Both the position numbers and the translations under genes were made by a program. DNA of 64,000 nucleotides from Actinomadura terrae (GTDB taxonomy: Bacteria > Actinomycetota > Actinomycetes > Streptosporangiales > Streptosporangiaceae). Shown here one piece after another: positions 1 through 9,900 of the stretch; positions within the stretch are counted from its first letter, which is position 1, and each line of letters starts with the position of its first letter. The stretch spans positions 186,001 to 250,000 of the forward strand of contig NZ_JAICDG010000005.1 in assembly GCF_022751215.1 (NCBI RefSeq), in the 5' to 3' direction. Under the pieces are notes generated by a model. That model saw nothing but the letters and a program-made list of their open reading frames with translations, had not been told where the DNA came from and did not search any database.

Positions 1-1072
1 TCAGGACGCTGTCCGGGACGGGGGCGTAGCCGAGGCCCGTCAGGACCTTCTGGCCGTCGGCGCTGGAGGTGTAGGTGAGGAAGGACTTGACGAACTTGGA
101 CTGCTCGGCCGGCAGGCCCTTCTCGCACGCGATCTCGTAGGTCACCAGGACGATCGGGTAGGCCCCGGCCTCCTTGGTGGTGTAGTCGATCTTCAGTGCG
201 ACGTCGTTGCCAGTACCGACGACCTTCGCGCCGGTGACGGCCTTGGACGCGCTCTCCGGCGACAGCGCCGTGTACTCACCGGCGCCGTTCTTCACCTGCG
301 CGGTCTGGAGCTTGTTGTTGGTCGCGTACGACAGCTCCACGTAGGAGATGGCGCCCGCGGTGCTCTTGACCTGGCTGGTCACGCCGTCGGACTTCGGCGC
401 GCCCTGGCCGACGGAGTTCGGCCACTTCTTGGCCTTCTCCCACGTCCAGATCTTCGGCGCGGTGGTGTGCAGGTAGTTCGTGAAGTTGTCGGTGGTGCCC
501 GACTCGTCCGACCGGTAGATCGTCTTGATGTCCGAGGAGGGGAGCTTGGCGCCCTCGTTCTCCTTGGCGATGGCCGGGTCGTTCCACTTCTTGATCTTCC
601 CGGCGAAGATGCTCGCGATCGTCTCGGACGACAGCTTCAGCCCGTCCACGCCCTGGACGTTGTAGACGACGGCGACCGGGCCCACGACCATCGGCAGGTT
701 GAGGGCGTTAGAGCCCTGGCAGCGCTGCTTGGCCGGGCCGACCTCCTCGGGCTTGAGCGCCGAGTCGGAGCCGGCGAAGGCCACCTGGCCCGAGGTGAAC
801 GCCTGGATGCCCGCACCCGAACCGTTCGGGTTGTAGTTCAGGTTCGCGCCCGCGCACTGCTGCGCGTAGATCTTGGTCCATTCCTCGATCGCGTTCTTCT
901 GGGCACTGGACCCGGCGGCGTTCACGCTGCTCTTCGCACAATCGATCTTGCTGGACGGCGCGTTGCTGCTGCTCGCCTCGGTCGTGTTGTCATCACTTCC
1001 GCAGGCCGACAGGGCCAGCGCCCCCGCGACGACCACACCGCCAAGGGCGGCGAGTCGAGAACCGTTCTTCAC
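1..1072 (-). CDS. pstS: Phosphate ABC transporter substrate-binding lipoprotein PstS (C-terminus cut by window edge)
   Basis: Binds extracellular orthophosphate and delivers it to the PstCAB transporter. The N-terminus is a lipoprotein signal with a hydrophobic stretch and the lipobox LSAC near residue 20. Next come the mature-domain motifs GSSAQ, NPNGSGAGIQAF, FAGSD and YRSDESGTTDNF that line the phosphate pocket of the PstS family. The GTG start at 1072 is preceded by a GAGGAG ribosome site about 8 bases upstream. The reading frame is still open at base 1, and the last visible residues (PDSVL) suggest only a short C-terminal tail is missing. A PHO box lies about 130 bases upstream, so PhoP control under phosphate limitation is expected. 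The pstCAB genes would lie outside the window to the left. Confidence 0.93.
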   Translation of the reverse strand, partial: MKNGSRLAALGGVVVAGALALSACGSDDNTTEASSSNAPSSKIDCAKSSVNAAGSSAQKNAIEEWTKIYAQQCAGANLNYNPNGSGAGIQAFTSGQVAFAGSDSALKPEEVGPAKQRCQGSNALNLPMVVGPVAVVYNVQGVDGLKLSSETIASIFAGKIKKWNDPAIAKENEGAKLPSSDIKTIYRSDESGTTDNFTNYLHTTAPKIWTWEKAKKWPNSVGQGAPKSDGVTSQVKSTAGAISYVELSYATNNKLQTAQVKNGAGEYTALSPESASKAVTGAKVVGTGNDVALKIDYTTKEAGAYPIVLVTYEIACEKGLPAEQSKFVKSFLTYTSSADGQKVLTGLGYAPVPDSVL

Positions 1073-1468
1073 CGGAGGGTCTCCTCATCAGATTTCGTCG
1101 GGCATCGTTCCCCCGACCGTCACGCTGGCGCGGTTCGGCCAGGTGGCGGGGTTGCCGTCGGAAGTGACGCTAAGCAGGGCAGGTGACCAGCCACCCCGAT
1201 CCAGGTGAACGAACCATGAACGACGCTGGGCAGAGCTACGAAGAATGCCCCGATTTGCCGTGTCCATGGGGTTAACACCGCAGCTCACGGCCCTCAAGGG
1301 GTCGCCCGGATTCGGCAAACCACGTTTGACCGGCCGCCTTCGCGGGGAAGGCGCGCGCGTCCGGCGGCGGCTCCGGCGGGAGACTCCTGACCTGCGGGGC
1401 AGCGGCAGGCAGGGCCGCGCGAAGCCCAGTCAGGCCTACTTGACCATGGTCAGGGCCGTGTGATCAGG
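1073..1468. other. Intergenic region between pstS and mshD
   Basis: Holds the pstS promoter region with its PHO box at 1204-1221. A perfect 12-base palindrome, TGACCATGGTCA, lies at 1441-1452 just past the mshD stop. I see no coding region here. Confidence 0.6.
1204..1221 (-). promoter_or_regulatory. PHO box upstream of pstS
   Basis: Read on the minus strand, GTTCATG and GTTCACC occur as direct repeats exactly 11 bases apart. This matches the known Streptomyces PhoP operator, tandem 11-base units beginning GTTCACC. The box lies about 130 bases before the pstS start and points toward it. Confidence 0.7.
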
Positions 1469-2308
1469 TCAGGCGTACATGACGTCGACGGTGTGGGGCG
1501 TGAAGCCCAGCGACTCGTACATGCGGACGGCCGCCGTGTTCGACTCGTCGACATAGAGCATGAACCGGGGCAGGCCTTGGGCGCGCAGATGGTGCAGGCC
1601 GGTGAGCGTGAGCGCGCGGCCCAGCCCGAGCCCCTGCGCGGACGGGTCGACGCCCACCACGTAGACCTCGCCGAGCCCGTCCGGCTGCACCTTCGTCCAG
1701 TGGAAGCCGACGAGGTCGCCGTCGCGCTCGGCGAGGAAGAAGCCGGCCGGGTCGAACCACGGCTCGGACTCGCGCTCGCGCAGGTCGTCGATCGTCCAGG
1801 CGCCCTGCTCGGGGTGGGACGCGAACGCGCGGGCGTTCACCCGGAGCCAGGCGTCCTCGTCCCGGCCGGGCTGGAAGGTACGGAGGGTGACGCCGTCCGC
1901 CACCTGCGGCTCGGGGAGCGGCCCCTCGGCCGGACGGCGCAGCTGGAACAGGGCCCGCGCGCGGGTCATGCCCTCGGCGGACGCCAGCGCGGCGGCGGCG
2001 GGCAGGTCGCCGTGCGCCCAGACGCGCAGGGGCCCGCCGGCCTGCTCGCGGAGCGCGCGCAGCAATGCGCGCCCGCGCCCCTTGCGCCGGTGATCAGGGT
2101 GAACGAACAGCTCCCCCGACGCGGGCTCGTCGTCGGTCGCCGGGTCGAACCGCCCGTAGGCGACGACGGTGCCGCCCTCGGCGACGACCTCGCCGGGACG
2201 TCCGGCGCGCACGGCGAGCAGCGCGTGCTCCGACAGCGGCGCGACGCCGTCGGCCTCGGTCGCGGCCCTGGCTGCGGCGAGCACGCCCTCGGTCTCGTTC
2301 ACGGCCAC
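1469..2308 (-). CDS. mshD: Mycothiol synthase MshD
   Basis: Transfers an acetyl group from acetyl-CoA to Cys-GlcN-Ins, the last step of mycothiol synthesis in the cytoplasm. The 279-residue protein has two tandem GNAT folds, as is usual for MshD. The N-terminal half has the acetyl-CoA loop motif HPDHRRKGRGRALL. The C-terminal half has VYVVGVDPSAQGLGLGRAL and the closing LYVDESNTAAVRMYESLGF. Both length and C-terminal signature fit the family. The start is taken as GTG 2308; GTG 2302 in the same frame is also possible because no strong ribosome site separates them. Its presence confirms an actinobacterial host. Confidence 0.92.
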   Translation of the reverse strand: MAVNETEGVLAAARAATEADGVAPLSEHALLAVRAGRPGEVVAEGGTVVAYGRFDPATDDEPASGELFVHPDHRRKGRGRALLRALREQAGGPLRVWAHGDLPAAAALASAEGMTRARALFQLRRPAEGPLPEPQVADGVTLRTFQPGRDEDAWLRVNARAFASHPEQGAWTIDDLRERESEPWFDPAGFFLAERDGDLVGFHWTKVQPDGLGEVYVVGVDPSAQGLGLGRALTLTGLHHLRAQGLPRFMLYVDESNTAAVRMYESLGFTPHTVDVMYA

Positions 2309-2420
2309 CAGCCTAGATGTCCGGCGGGGGCGGACCGTCCGCCTGATCCTGATGAAAACGTCACAAAACTGTCATTGGGTCGCCGGGGTGCGTATGCCGG
2401 GCCGTCCTAGCGTGCGGGAA

Positions 2421-4100
2421 ATGACTCGACGACGCACCATCCTGGCCTGCGCCGCCGCCACCGTGACGGTCGTCGCGGTGGCCGCGCAGCCGGCCGCCGC
2501 GCGGCCCGCGCCCACCGCGGCCGTGCGGCTGCTCTCGCTGAACGACTTCCACGGCAACCTGGAGGCGCCGACCGGAAGCTCGGGCACCGCGATCGACGAG
2601 AACGGCAACGCCGTTCCGGCCGGTGGCGCCGCGTACGTGGCGACCCACCTCAAGCGCCTCGCCGACCGGCACACGCTGACCGTCGCGCAGGGCGACCTGA
2701 TCGGCGCGTCGCCGCTGATCTCGGCCGCCTACCACGACGAGCCCTCGGTGCAGTTCCTCGGGGACGTCGGCGTGACGGCCTCCGCCGTCGGCAACCACGA
2801 GTTCGACGAGGGCTACCGGGAGCTCCAGCGCATCCAGGACGGCGGCTGCCACCCGGTCGACGGCTGCTCGCCCGCCGGACGCTGGCGCGGCGCGAAGTAC
2901 GACTACCTCGCGGCCAACGTGATCCTGGAGAAGCGGAACAAGCCCGTCCTCAAGCCCTGGACGGTCCGCCGGATCAACGGCGTGAAGGTCGGCTTCATCG
3001 GCGTCGTCACCAGGACCACCCCGTCCATCGTCACCGCCGACGGCATCAGGGGCCTGCGGTTCGACGACGAGGTCGCGGCGGCCGACCGGTCGGCGCGCGA
3101 GCTGAAGCGGCGCGGCGTGCGGGCGATCGTGCTGCTCGTCCACGAGGGCGACCAGGTCAAGTCGGGTTCGCGGCCGGACGAGTGCGGCGTCGTCCCCGGC
3201 GCCGGGACGCGCATCGCCCGCGACGCCGACCCCGAGATCGACGTCGTGCTGTCCGGCCACACCCACCAGCAGTACGTCTGCTCGGTGCCGGATCCGAAGG
3301 GGCGGCCCCGGCTGTACTCCTCCGGCTCCTCGTTCGGACGGGTGATCACGCAGGTCGACTTCCAGGTGAACAAGCGGACCGGCGACATCGTCCGGTCCTC
3401 GCTGAAGGGCGACAACCACGTGGTCACGCGGGACGTCCCGCAGGACCCGGCGACGGTGCAGTTCGTCCAGACCTGGAAGGACCGCGTCGCCGCGATCGCG
3501 AACAAGCCGATCGGCAAGATCACCGCCGATCTGACCCGCGCGCCCTCCCCCGCCGGTGAGACCGCCCTCGGCGACGTCGTCGCCGACGCGCAGCTGGCGT
3601 CGATGAAGGACAAGGGCGCCCAGGTCGCGCTGATGAACCCCGGCGGCGTCCGGGCCGACCTCACCTACAAGGCGAGCGGCTCGGAGGGCGACGGCGTCGT
3701 GACCTACGGCGAGGCGTTCACCGTCCAGCCGTTCAGCAACGTGATGGGCCAGACCTCGCTGACCGGCGCGCAGCTCGACGCGCTGCTGGAGCAGCAGTGG
3801 ACGGCCACGACCGAGAAGATCCTCCAGCCCTCGGCCAACCTGCACTTCACGATCGACCGCTCGAAGCCGATCGGCGACCGCGTCTCGGCCATCACGATCG
3901 ACGGGAAGCCGGTCGACCCGGCCGCCACCTACAAGGTGTCGGCGAACAACTTCCTGCTCGGCGGCGGCGACGGCTTCGGCGTCTTCACCCAGGGCAAGGA
4001 CCAGGTCCTCGGCCCGATCGACCTGGACGGCTTCGTCTCCTACCTCGGCGCCCAGGGCACCCTCGCGCCCCCGCCCCTGAACCGCATCTCCGGCAAGTAA
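2421..4100 (+). CDS. Secreted bifunctional metallophosphatase/5'-nucleotidase
   Basis: Predicted to hydrolyse extracellular nucleotides, releasing phosphate and nucleosides. The ATG at 2421 gives 559 residues with a twin-Arg-like, hydrophobic signal peptide ending near AAARPAP (residues 25-30). The metallophosphoesterase domain shows LNDFHGN (about 38), QGDLIGAS, GNHEFDEG (about 125) and SGHTHQQ (about 279), the dinuclear metal ligands. The C-terminal 5'-nucleotidase substrate domain follows from about residue 350 and includes NPGGVRADL and GGGDGFGVF. The open frame extends further upstream, but those codons lack a signal peptide. It sits between phosphate-scavenging genes, consistent with phosphate supply, though I see no PHO box directly upstream. 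Confidence 0.88.
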   Translation: MTRRRTILACAAATVTVVAVAAQPAAARPAPTAAVRLLSLNDFHGNLEAPTGSSGTAIDENGNAVPAGGAAYVATHLKRLADRHTLTVAQGDLIGASPLISAAYHDEPSVQFLGDVGVTASAVGNHEFDEGYRELQRIQDGGCHPVDGCSPAGRWRGAKYDYLAANVILEKRNKPVLKPWTVRRINGVKVGFIGVVTRTTPSIVTADGIRGLRFDDEVAAADRSARELKRRGVRAIVLLVHEGDQVKSGSRPDECGVVPGAGTRIARDADPEIDVVLSGHTHQQYVCSVPDPKGRPRLYSSGSSFGRVITQVDFQVNKRTGDIVRSSLKGDNHVVTRDVPQDPATVQFVQTWKDRVAAIANKPIGKITADLTRAPSPAGETALGDVVADAQLASMKDKGAQVALMNPGGVRADLTYKASGSEGDGVVTYGEAFTVQPFSNVMGQTSLTGAQLDALLEQQWTATTEKILQPSANLHFTIDRSKPIGDRVSAITIDGKPVDPAATYKVSANNFLLGGGDGFGVFTQGKDQVLGPIDLDGFVSYLGAQGTLAPPPLNRISGK

Positions 4101-4130
4101 CCCGGCACCCCCGCAAGTAACCAGCAAAAA

Positions 4131-4162
4131 GGCCCGCCGTTCCCAACGCGGAGCGGCGGGCC
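4131..4162 (-). terminator. Intrinsic terminator of the DUF47-pit operon
   Basis: A 9-base-pair stem (GGCCCGCCG at 4131-4139 paired with CGGCGGGCC at 4154-4162) is followed on the minus strand by a run of five T. It lies 9 bases beyond the pit stop codon. Confidence 0.75.
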
Positions 4163-4170
4163 GTCGGGGG

Positions 4171-5331
4171 TCAGCCGCCGAAGAAGTGGACGATGCCGTA
4201 GACGAGGGCGGCGACGCCGGCGGCGGCCGGCATCGTGAGGACCCAGGCCAGGACGATGTTGCCCGCCATCCCCCAGCGCACCGCCGACAGCCGCTTGGTC
4301 GCGCCGGCGCCCATGATGGCCGAGGTGATCGTGTGGGTGGTCGAAATTGGAGCGTGCCAGAAGTAGGCGGTCACATACAGCACGACGGAGGCGGTCGCTT
4401 CGGCGGCGAAGCCCTTCGGCGGATCGACCTCGATGACCTTGCGACCGAGCGTCCGCATGATCCGCCAGCCGCCCGCGTAGGTGCCGAGCGACAGCGCGCC
4501 CGCGCACGCCACGATCACCCAGGTCGGGACCGAGTTCCCGTCGGAGTGGCCGGTGGTGACCAGCGCGAGGACGATGATGCCCATCGTCTTCTGCGCGTCC
4601 TGGAGGCCGTGCCCTAGGGCCAGGGACGCGGCCGACAGCGTCTGCGCGATGCGGAAGCGGCGGCCGATCCGTCCCGGATGGGCGTGCCGGAAGATCCACA
4701 GGATCGCGATCATCACCGAGTAGGCGAGCAGGAAGCCGACGACCGGCGACACCACCATCGGGATCGCGACCTTGTCGACGACGCTCGACCAGTTCACCGT
4801 CGAGGCGGACGCGATGCCCGCCCCGACGACGCCGCCGATCAGCGCGTGCGAGGACGAGGACGGCAGCCCGAAGTACCAGGTGATCAGGTTCCAGGTGATC
4901 GCGCCGAGGACGCCGGCGGCGATGACCGTGAGGCCGTGCAGGTCGTCCGGCGGGGTGATGACGTCGCTGATGGTCTTGGCGACCTCCACGCCGAGCAGCG
5001 CGCCCAGCATGTTCATCACGGCGGCCATCAGCAGCGCGACCCGGGGCGTCAGCGCCCGGGTGGAGACGGCGGTCGCGATCGCGTTCGCGGCGTCGTGGAA
5101 CCCGTTGGTGTAGTCGAAGACGAGGGAGACCACGACGACCAGGACGAGCACCGCCGCCTGCGCGTCCGAGCGCAGCCCGACCGCTCCCGCGGCCGTGACC
5201 AGCGCGACGCCCGCGAGCAGCAGCAGCCAGGCGCGGCCGGACACCCGGCGGGTGGCCTGCTCGCCGAGCGTGGCGTCCTCCCCGGTCGACGGCCCCCGCA
5301 CGAGCGTCGAGCCGTCCCCCGGCGCGCTCAT
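4171..5331 (-). CDS. pit: Low-affinity inorganic phosphate transporter, PiT family
   Basis: A cation-coupled phosphate permease in the cytoplasmic membrane. The 386-residue protein has about ten hydrophobic helices. Both PiT signatures are present: GFHDAANAIATAVSTRAL near the N-terminus and STTHTITSAIMGAG near the C-terminus, along with LPSSSSHALIGG. The ATG at 5331 overlaps the stop of the upstream DUF47 gene by 4 bases (ATGA), so the two are translationally coupled. The frame is open far upstream inside the DUF47 gene, but that part is not transporter-like. Confidence 0.93.
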   Translation of the reverse strand: MSAPGDGSTLVRGPSTGEDATLGEQATRRVSGRAWLLLLAGVALVTAAGAVGLRSDAQAAVLVLVVVVSLVFDYTNGFHDAANAIATAVSTRALTPRVALLMAAVMNMLGALLGVEVAKTISDVITPPDDLHGLTVIAAGVLGAITWNLITWYFGLPSSSSHALIGGVVGAGIASASTVNWSSVVDKVAIPMVVSPVVGFLLAYSVMIAILWIFRHAHPGRIGRRFRIAQTLSAASLALGHGLQDAQKTMGIIVLALVTTGHSDGNSVPTWVIVACAGALSLGTYAGGWRIMRTLGRKVIEVDPPKGFAAEATASVVLYVTAYFWHAPISTTHTITSAIMGAGATKRLSAVRWGMAGNIVLAWVLTMPAAAGVAALVYGIVHFFGG

Positions 5332-5945
5332 GATTCCTTGACCGCGATCGTCTCGACCGTGTTGGCGACGTGCTCGAAGGCGTCGGCCGCCTCCTCCAGC
5401 CGGTCGATGACCTGCTTCATCTTCAGGACGGTGAGCGTGTCGTACTCGCCGCTGAACAGGTGCGCGAGCAGCTTGCGGTACACCTGGTCGCCCTGGTTCT
5501 CCAGCCGGTTGATCTCGATCCAGTACTCGTTGAGCTCCTTCATCGACCGCAGCCGCGGCATCGCCTCCGCGGTGAGCTCGGCCGCCCGCTCCAGCACCTC
5601 GACCATGTTGACGATGCCCTTGGGGAACTCCTCGATCTTGTAGAGAACGACGAGGTCGGCCGCCTCCTCCATCTCGTCCATGACGTCGTCGATCGTCGAG
5701 GCGAGGCGGTAGATGTCCTCCCGGTCGAACGGCGTGATGAACGTTTCGTTCAGCCGGCGCATGATCGCATGAGTGCATTCGTCGCCCGCGTGCTCGCAGG
5801 CGCGCATCTTCTCGGCGATCGCGGGCCGGTCGGCGCCGTCGCTGATGAGCTCCACGAGCAGCCTGGCGCCGGTGACCAGGTTGTTCGCCGAGTCGGCGAA
5901 CATGTCGTAGAAGCTGTCCTCACGCGGCGTGAGACGCAAGCGCAC
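5328..5945 (-). CDS. DUF47/PhoU-like phosphate transport regulator
   Basis: A cytoplasmic helical-bundle protein of the DUF47 (PhoU-like) family that usually partners PiT permeases and is thought to regulate their activity. It has 205 residues starting from GTG 5945, which has an AGGAG site 6 bases upstream. The sequence is all-helical, with typical DUF47 segments such as FYDMFADSANNL, CEHAGDECTHAIMRRLNETF and DREDIYRLASTIDDVMDEM. It overlaps pit by 4 bases. An upstream extension to 6050 is open but has neither a ribosome site nor family similarity. Confidence 0.9.
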   Translation of the reverse strand: MRLRLTPREDSFYDMFADSANNLVTGARLLVELISDGADRPAIAEKMRACEHAGDECTHAIMRRLNETFITPFDREDIYRLASTIDDVMDEMEEAADLVVLYKIEEFPKGIVNMVEVLERAAELTAEAMPRLRSMKELNEYWIEINRLENQGDQVYRKLLAHLFSGEYDTLTVLKMKQVIDRLEEAADAFEHVANTVETIAVKES

Positions 5946-6558
5946 GTCGTTCTCCTGATGTGCCGGAACAGTCCGCAGAGGATCGTAGGCGCAACCAGCC
6001 GTAAAAAGAACCTTTGCCCCAGCTTCGGCCGGTGTCCTCCATCCTCTCACCTACAAGATTGCCCTAGATCACCAGGTACATACCCGCGGGGAGGCCCCCT
6101 ATCTGCGGCGATGGCCGATCCCCCGAGGTCGCGGAGGGCTTGTCACGGAGAGTGATCACGGGCGCGAGTGAGATTCCTAACAGCGCGGCGGTCGGCGGCT
6201 CGGGCGCGGCGCCTCGTCCAAGGTCGGAGGGGTGGCGGCCTCCGTTTCGGGGGTGCCGGCGGGACCGCTCGGATGATCACTGTGCGTGCCAATGGTCCCG
6301 AAGCCGGGATGCGGAGGGCCGATACCGGACGGGCCGGTGGTGGGGTGGAGGGCCGTGACCGCCCATGCACGCGCCGTGGAACGGGCCAATCGAACGTTAC
6401 GGAACCGGGCGAGGCCGATGCCGGTCTATCCGGGGGACGAGATGCGGGGTGGTCCTAAACGCGAACCGGGGACGCCCGTAATCGGCGTCCCCGGTGCTCG
6501 CTGCCTGCTGTCTCTGCGGCGTCGGCCGGCAGGGGCTAGCCCGCGGCTGGTCCCGTGG
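5946..6558. other. Intergenic region with no recognisable gene
   Basis: The short open frames here overlap each other on both strands and show no family features or ribosome sites. The only clear element is the hairpin at 6465-6495, listed separately. Confidence 0.5.
6465..6495 (-). terminator. Hairpin downstream of the small 6559-6741 gene
   Basis: A perfect 12-base-pair stem (6465-6476 with 6484-6495) and a 7-base loop lie about 60 bases after the stop of the small minus-strand gene. There is no T run, so it is probably a G+C-type terminator. Confidence 0.5.
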
Positions 6559-6741
6559 CTAGTCTTGCGGCGTCAGCTCGCGACGACCGGCTTCGTCGGA
6601 CCGTACTCCGAGCACCATGTCGATCTCCGCGACGGACAGCGGCTCCTTGGCCGCCGCCACGGCGCTGAGCATCTCGGCATAGAGTTCGATCTCGTCCAGC
6701 GCAACACGGTCGTGGACGCGCAGGTCGAGGTATTGGCTCAC
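6559..6741 (-). CDS. Small conserved-looking protein of unknown function
   Basis: A 60-residue acidic protein, probably helical, ending RRELTPQD. The GTG start at 6741 has a GGAGG site 8 bases upstream. Codon third positions are strongly G/C, as in neighbouring real genes. It follows the large AAA gene on the same strand after about 220 bases and may be transcribed with it. I do not recognise a family. Confidence 0.6.
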   Translation of the reverse strand: MSQYLDLRVHDRVALDEIELYAEMLSAVAAAKEPLSVAEIDMVLGVRSDEAGRRELTPQD

Positions 6742-6965
6742 CGCGTCCACCTCCGTTCGTTCCCCCCACACCCAGGTCGAGGCTACGCGTCCCGCCCCGA
6801 CGGGCGCATGACCCAAGAGGGCCATTCGGGGGCCACTCTCCTTGCTGGTCTTCCCGGGTGGGCCCGAAATGATGCGAAAGTCCCACCCAGGAAAGGACAC
6901 GGGAGTGTGGCCGCCTGGCGGTGAGGCTGTGTCGCCGACCTGCGACGGAGGCGCGAAAGCCCAGG

Positions 6966-9900
6966 TCAGCCGCCTGGACGGAAGTCGCCGAGCATCTGCT
7001 CCAGCGCCGACTCGGGCAGGTCGCGCGGGGTGAGCCGGGCGACGGTCGCGGCGTTGACGTCGGCGCCCGCGAGCCGGGCGGCCTGCCGCGCGACCGTCTG
7101 CTCGAACAGCGCCCGGACGGCGCGCGCGTAGGCGAACGCTGGGTCCTCGCGCATCCGCGCGAACCGGTTCAGCAGTTCGACGCGCAGTTCCTCGTCGAGC
7201 ATGTAGAGGTCGCGTTCCGCGTAGTTCTGGAAGAGCTGCACGAGCTCCCGGTCGCCCATTCCGGTGAACTCGACGACGCGTCCGAACTCGCCCCGGAACC
7301 CGGGGTTGCCCGCGAGGAACCCCTCCATCTCCGGGCCGTGGCTCGAACAGATCACGACGAACCGTCCGCCGCGGTCGTGCATGGCCCGCCGCAGCTCGCT
7401 CACCACGGCCGGGCTCCGGTCGAGCCGGTGCGCCTCCTGGATCAGCAGCACGCCGCCGAGCGCCTGCTCGATCATGCTCGCGACCCGGTTCTCGGTGTCC
7501 ACCTGGTCGCGTCCGGCCAGGTGGACGGGGCGGCACGCCACCAGGTGCCCCGCCTCCAGCAGCCCGAGCGCCGCGTAGATGCCGCCGACGAGGCCCGCGA
7601 CCGTCGTCTTGCCCGTCCCGGCCGGGCCGGTGAAGATCAGGTGGCGGCTCGCGTCCGAGGTCACGCCGTAGCGCGCCCGGTCGGCCGCCAGGCCCGCCTC
7701 CTCGGCCAGCTCGCGGACGGTCTCCTTCACCTCGTCCAGGCCCATGAGCTGGTCGAGGCGGCGCAGGTAGCCGTCGATGTCGCCGGGCGGGCGCAGCGCG
7801 GGCTCGATGCCCTCGGCGACGCCCGCGAGGTCGTCGGGGGTCAGCACGAGCCGGTCGCGGGACGCCCCGGCGCGCTCCAGGTGCCGCTGGCACGCCTGGT
7901 CGAGGTAGGTCTCGACGAGCCGGGCGTTGACGAGGTCGCCGGGGCCGCGCAACCGCTCCAGGTCCGCGCGGGCGGCCTCCAGCGCGGCCGCCCCGATCGT
8001 GACCCGGCGCTCCTCGGCGAGCAGGTGCAGCAGCGTCATGCGGTCGTCGAGGTCGCTGAGGTCGGGCATCCGGTGGACGCGGAACACCTGCACCAGCTTC
8101 GGATGGTCCTGGAGGAGCCGCTTGTAGGCGCGCGGCTCGCAGGTCGCGATGACGGGCGTCCTGTTGACCGGGTCGCGGCGCGCCCTGCGGATCGCGCCCA
8201 CCACGGCCACCGGGTCGAGCGCCGAGGTGATCGCCACGTCCAGCCGCTCGAACAGGATCGCCGGGCCCTCCTGGCCGAGCAGCTGCGCGATCCGCTCGGC
8301 CGGGGCGCTCCGGACGTCCTCGGCGTCGTGCGCGCGGATCGCCCCGTCCCCGACGCCCGCGTCGGCGAGCGTCAGCGCGATCATCCGGGCCAGCCGCCGC
8401 TGCCCCGAGTGCGGCTCGCCGACCAGCAGCACGCCGGGGACGCCGGGACGGATCGAGCTGGGCGCCCCGTCCACCCGCGTCCGCTCGGCGCCCGAGTCGG
8501 CGGGCGCGTTCCACTCCTCGACCTGCGCGCGCAGGTCGTCGAGCAACCGGGCGGCGTCGTGCTCGCCGGAGACGTAGCCGATCCCGAACCGCTCCAGCGT
8601 GCGGCGCTGGCCGCGGTCCTCCGGCGGCGGGATCTCGTGGACGGGCCGCTCCGGCGAGGGCGTGTCGTCCAGGAAGCCGAAGTCGCCGACCATCGTCTCG
8701 GACATGACGCGCGTGCCGGGGCCGACGCCGGGCGCATCGCCGGGGTCGCCGCCGAGGTCGGTGGGGCCGAGCACGCGCGTACCGGGCGGCCCGGCGGGCG
8801 GGCCAACGGGCGGCCCACTTGGCGTGGGGTCCTCCAGGCGGGTGGCGTTCGGGTCGAACGCCCCCTGCGGCTGGGGCTGCGGTTGCGGGTGCTGGGGCTG
8901 GTGCTGGGGCTCGGGAGGCGGCGGCGCCTGGTTCGCCATGGCCGCCGCCGGGACGTTCGCGCCCGGAGGGAGACCCTGCGCGGGCGGCCCCTGGCCCGGA
9001 CGCTGGTAGCCCAGCTGCGTGTAGGGCGGCGCGAAGTTCTCGTCCGCGTGGTCGGGCTCCTGTTCGGGCGGCTGGTAGAGGTTCTGCGGCGGCTCGGGGG
9101 GCGGCTGCGCGTACGACGGCTGCGGCGGCTCGGGCGCGTTGTACGGCGACGGCGGCTGAACCTGCGCCCGCCCCTGGCCCGGTACGGGTGCTCCGGGCAT
9201 GCCGAACGCCGCCTGCTGCCCCGGCATCGGGCTCTGCGCGGGACTCTGCATCGGGTTCTGCATAGGAGCGGCCGGGCCCGGACGCTGGAAACCGAGCTCG
9301 GTGTAAGGCGGCGCGACGCTCGCCTCGCCCTGTTCCTCTTCCCCAAGCAGCGGGTCCGGCGGGGCGAACCCGGCCTGCTGCGCGCCGTACCCCATCGGAC
9401 CCGGCGCGTTCTCCCATCCCGGCTGCGCGGGCGGCTGGACGAAAGGGCGGTCCGGCTGCGCGGGCACACCGGGAGGCTGCGGCGAAGCGCCGGGCGCGAG
9501 TCCGGGCTGGCTCTGCATGCCGAACGGCGACGGTTGCGAAGGCGGCGGGCTCGGCGGAGGCGTGGGCGACGCCTGCGTCGGGGCGGCGGCCGTGGCGCGG
9601 GCGCGGTTGCGTCCGATGATGCCCGCGATGATCGCCGTCGGGACGGGGAAGCCGCGCGGCCGCGCGGGCATGCCGCCGAGGCGGCACCAGGCGAGGTCCA
9701 CCTCGTACATCGCGGCCAGGAGCGTCTCCGCGCCGGGCCCGGACCCGGCGGCGGACCGCAGCGGCTCGGGCAGGCGCATGTCGTCCGGCCAGAGGCGGCG
9801 CAGCGGATGCCCCTTCTGCTCGGAGACGGCCTGCACGGTGTAGCGGATCTCCGGGTCGAGCCAGGGGACGATGGAGCCCGCCATGTCCTTGCGGACGACC

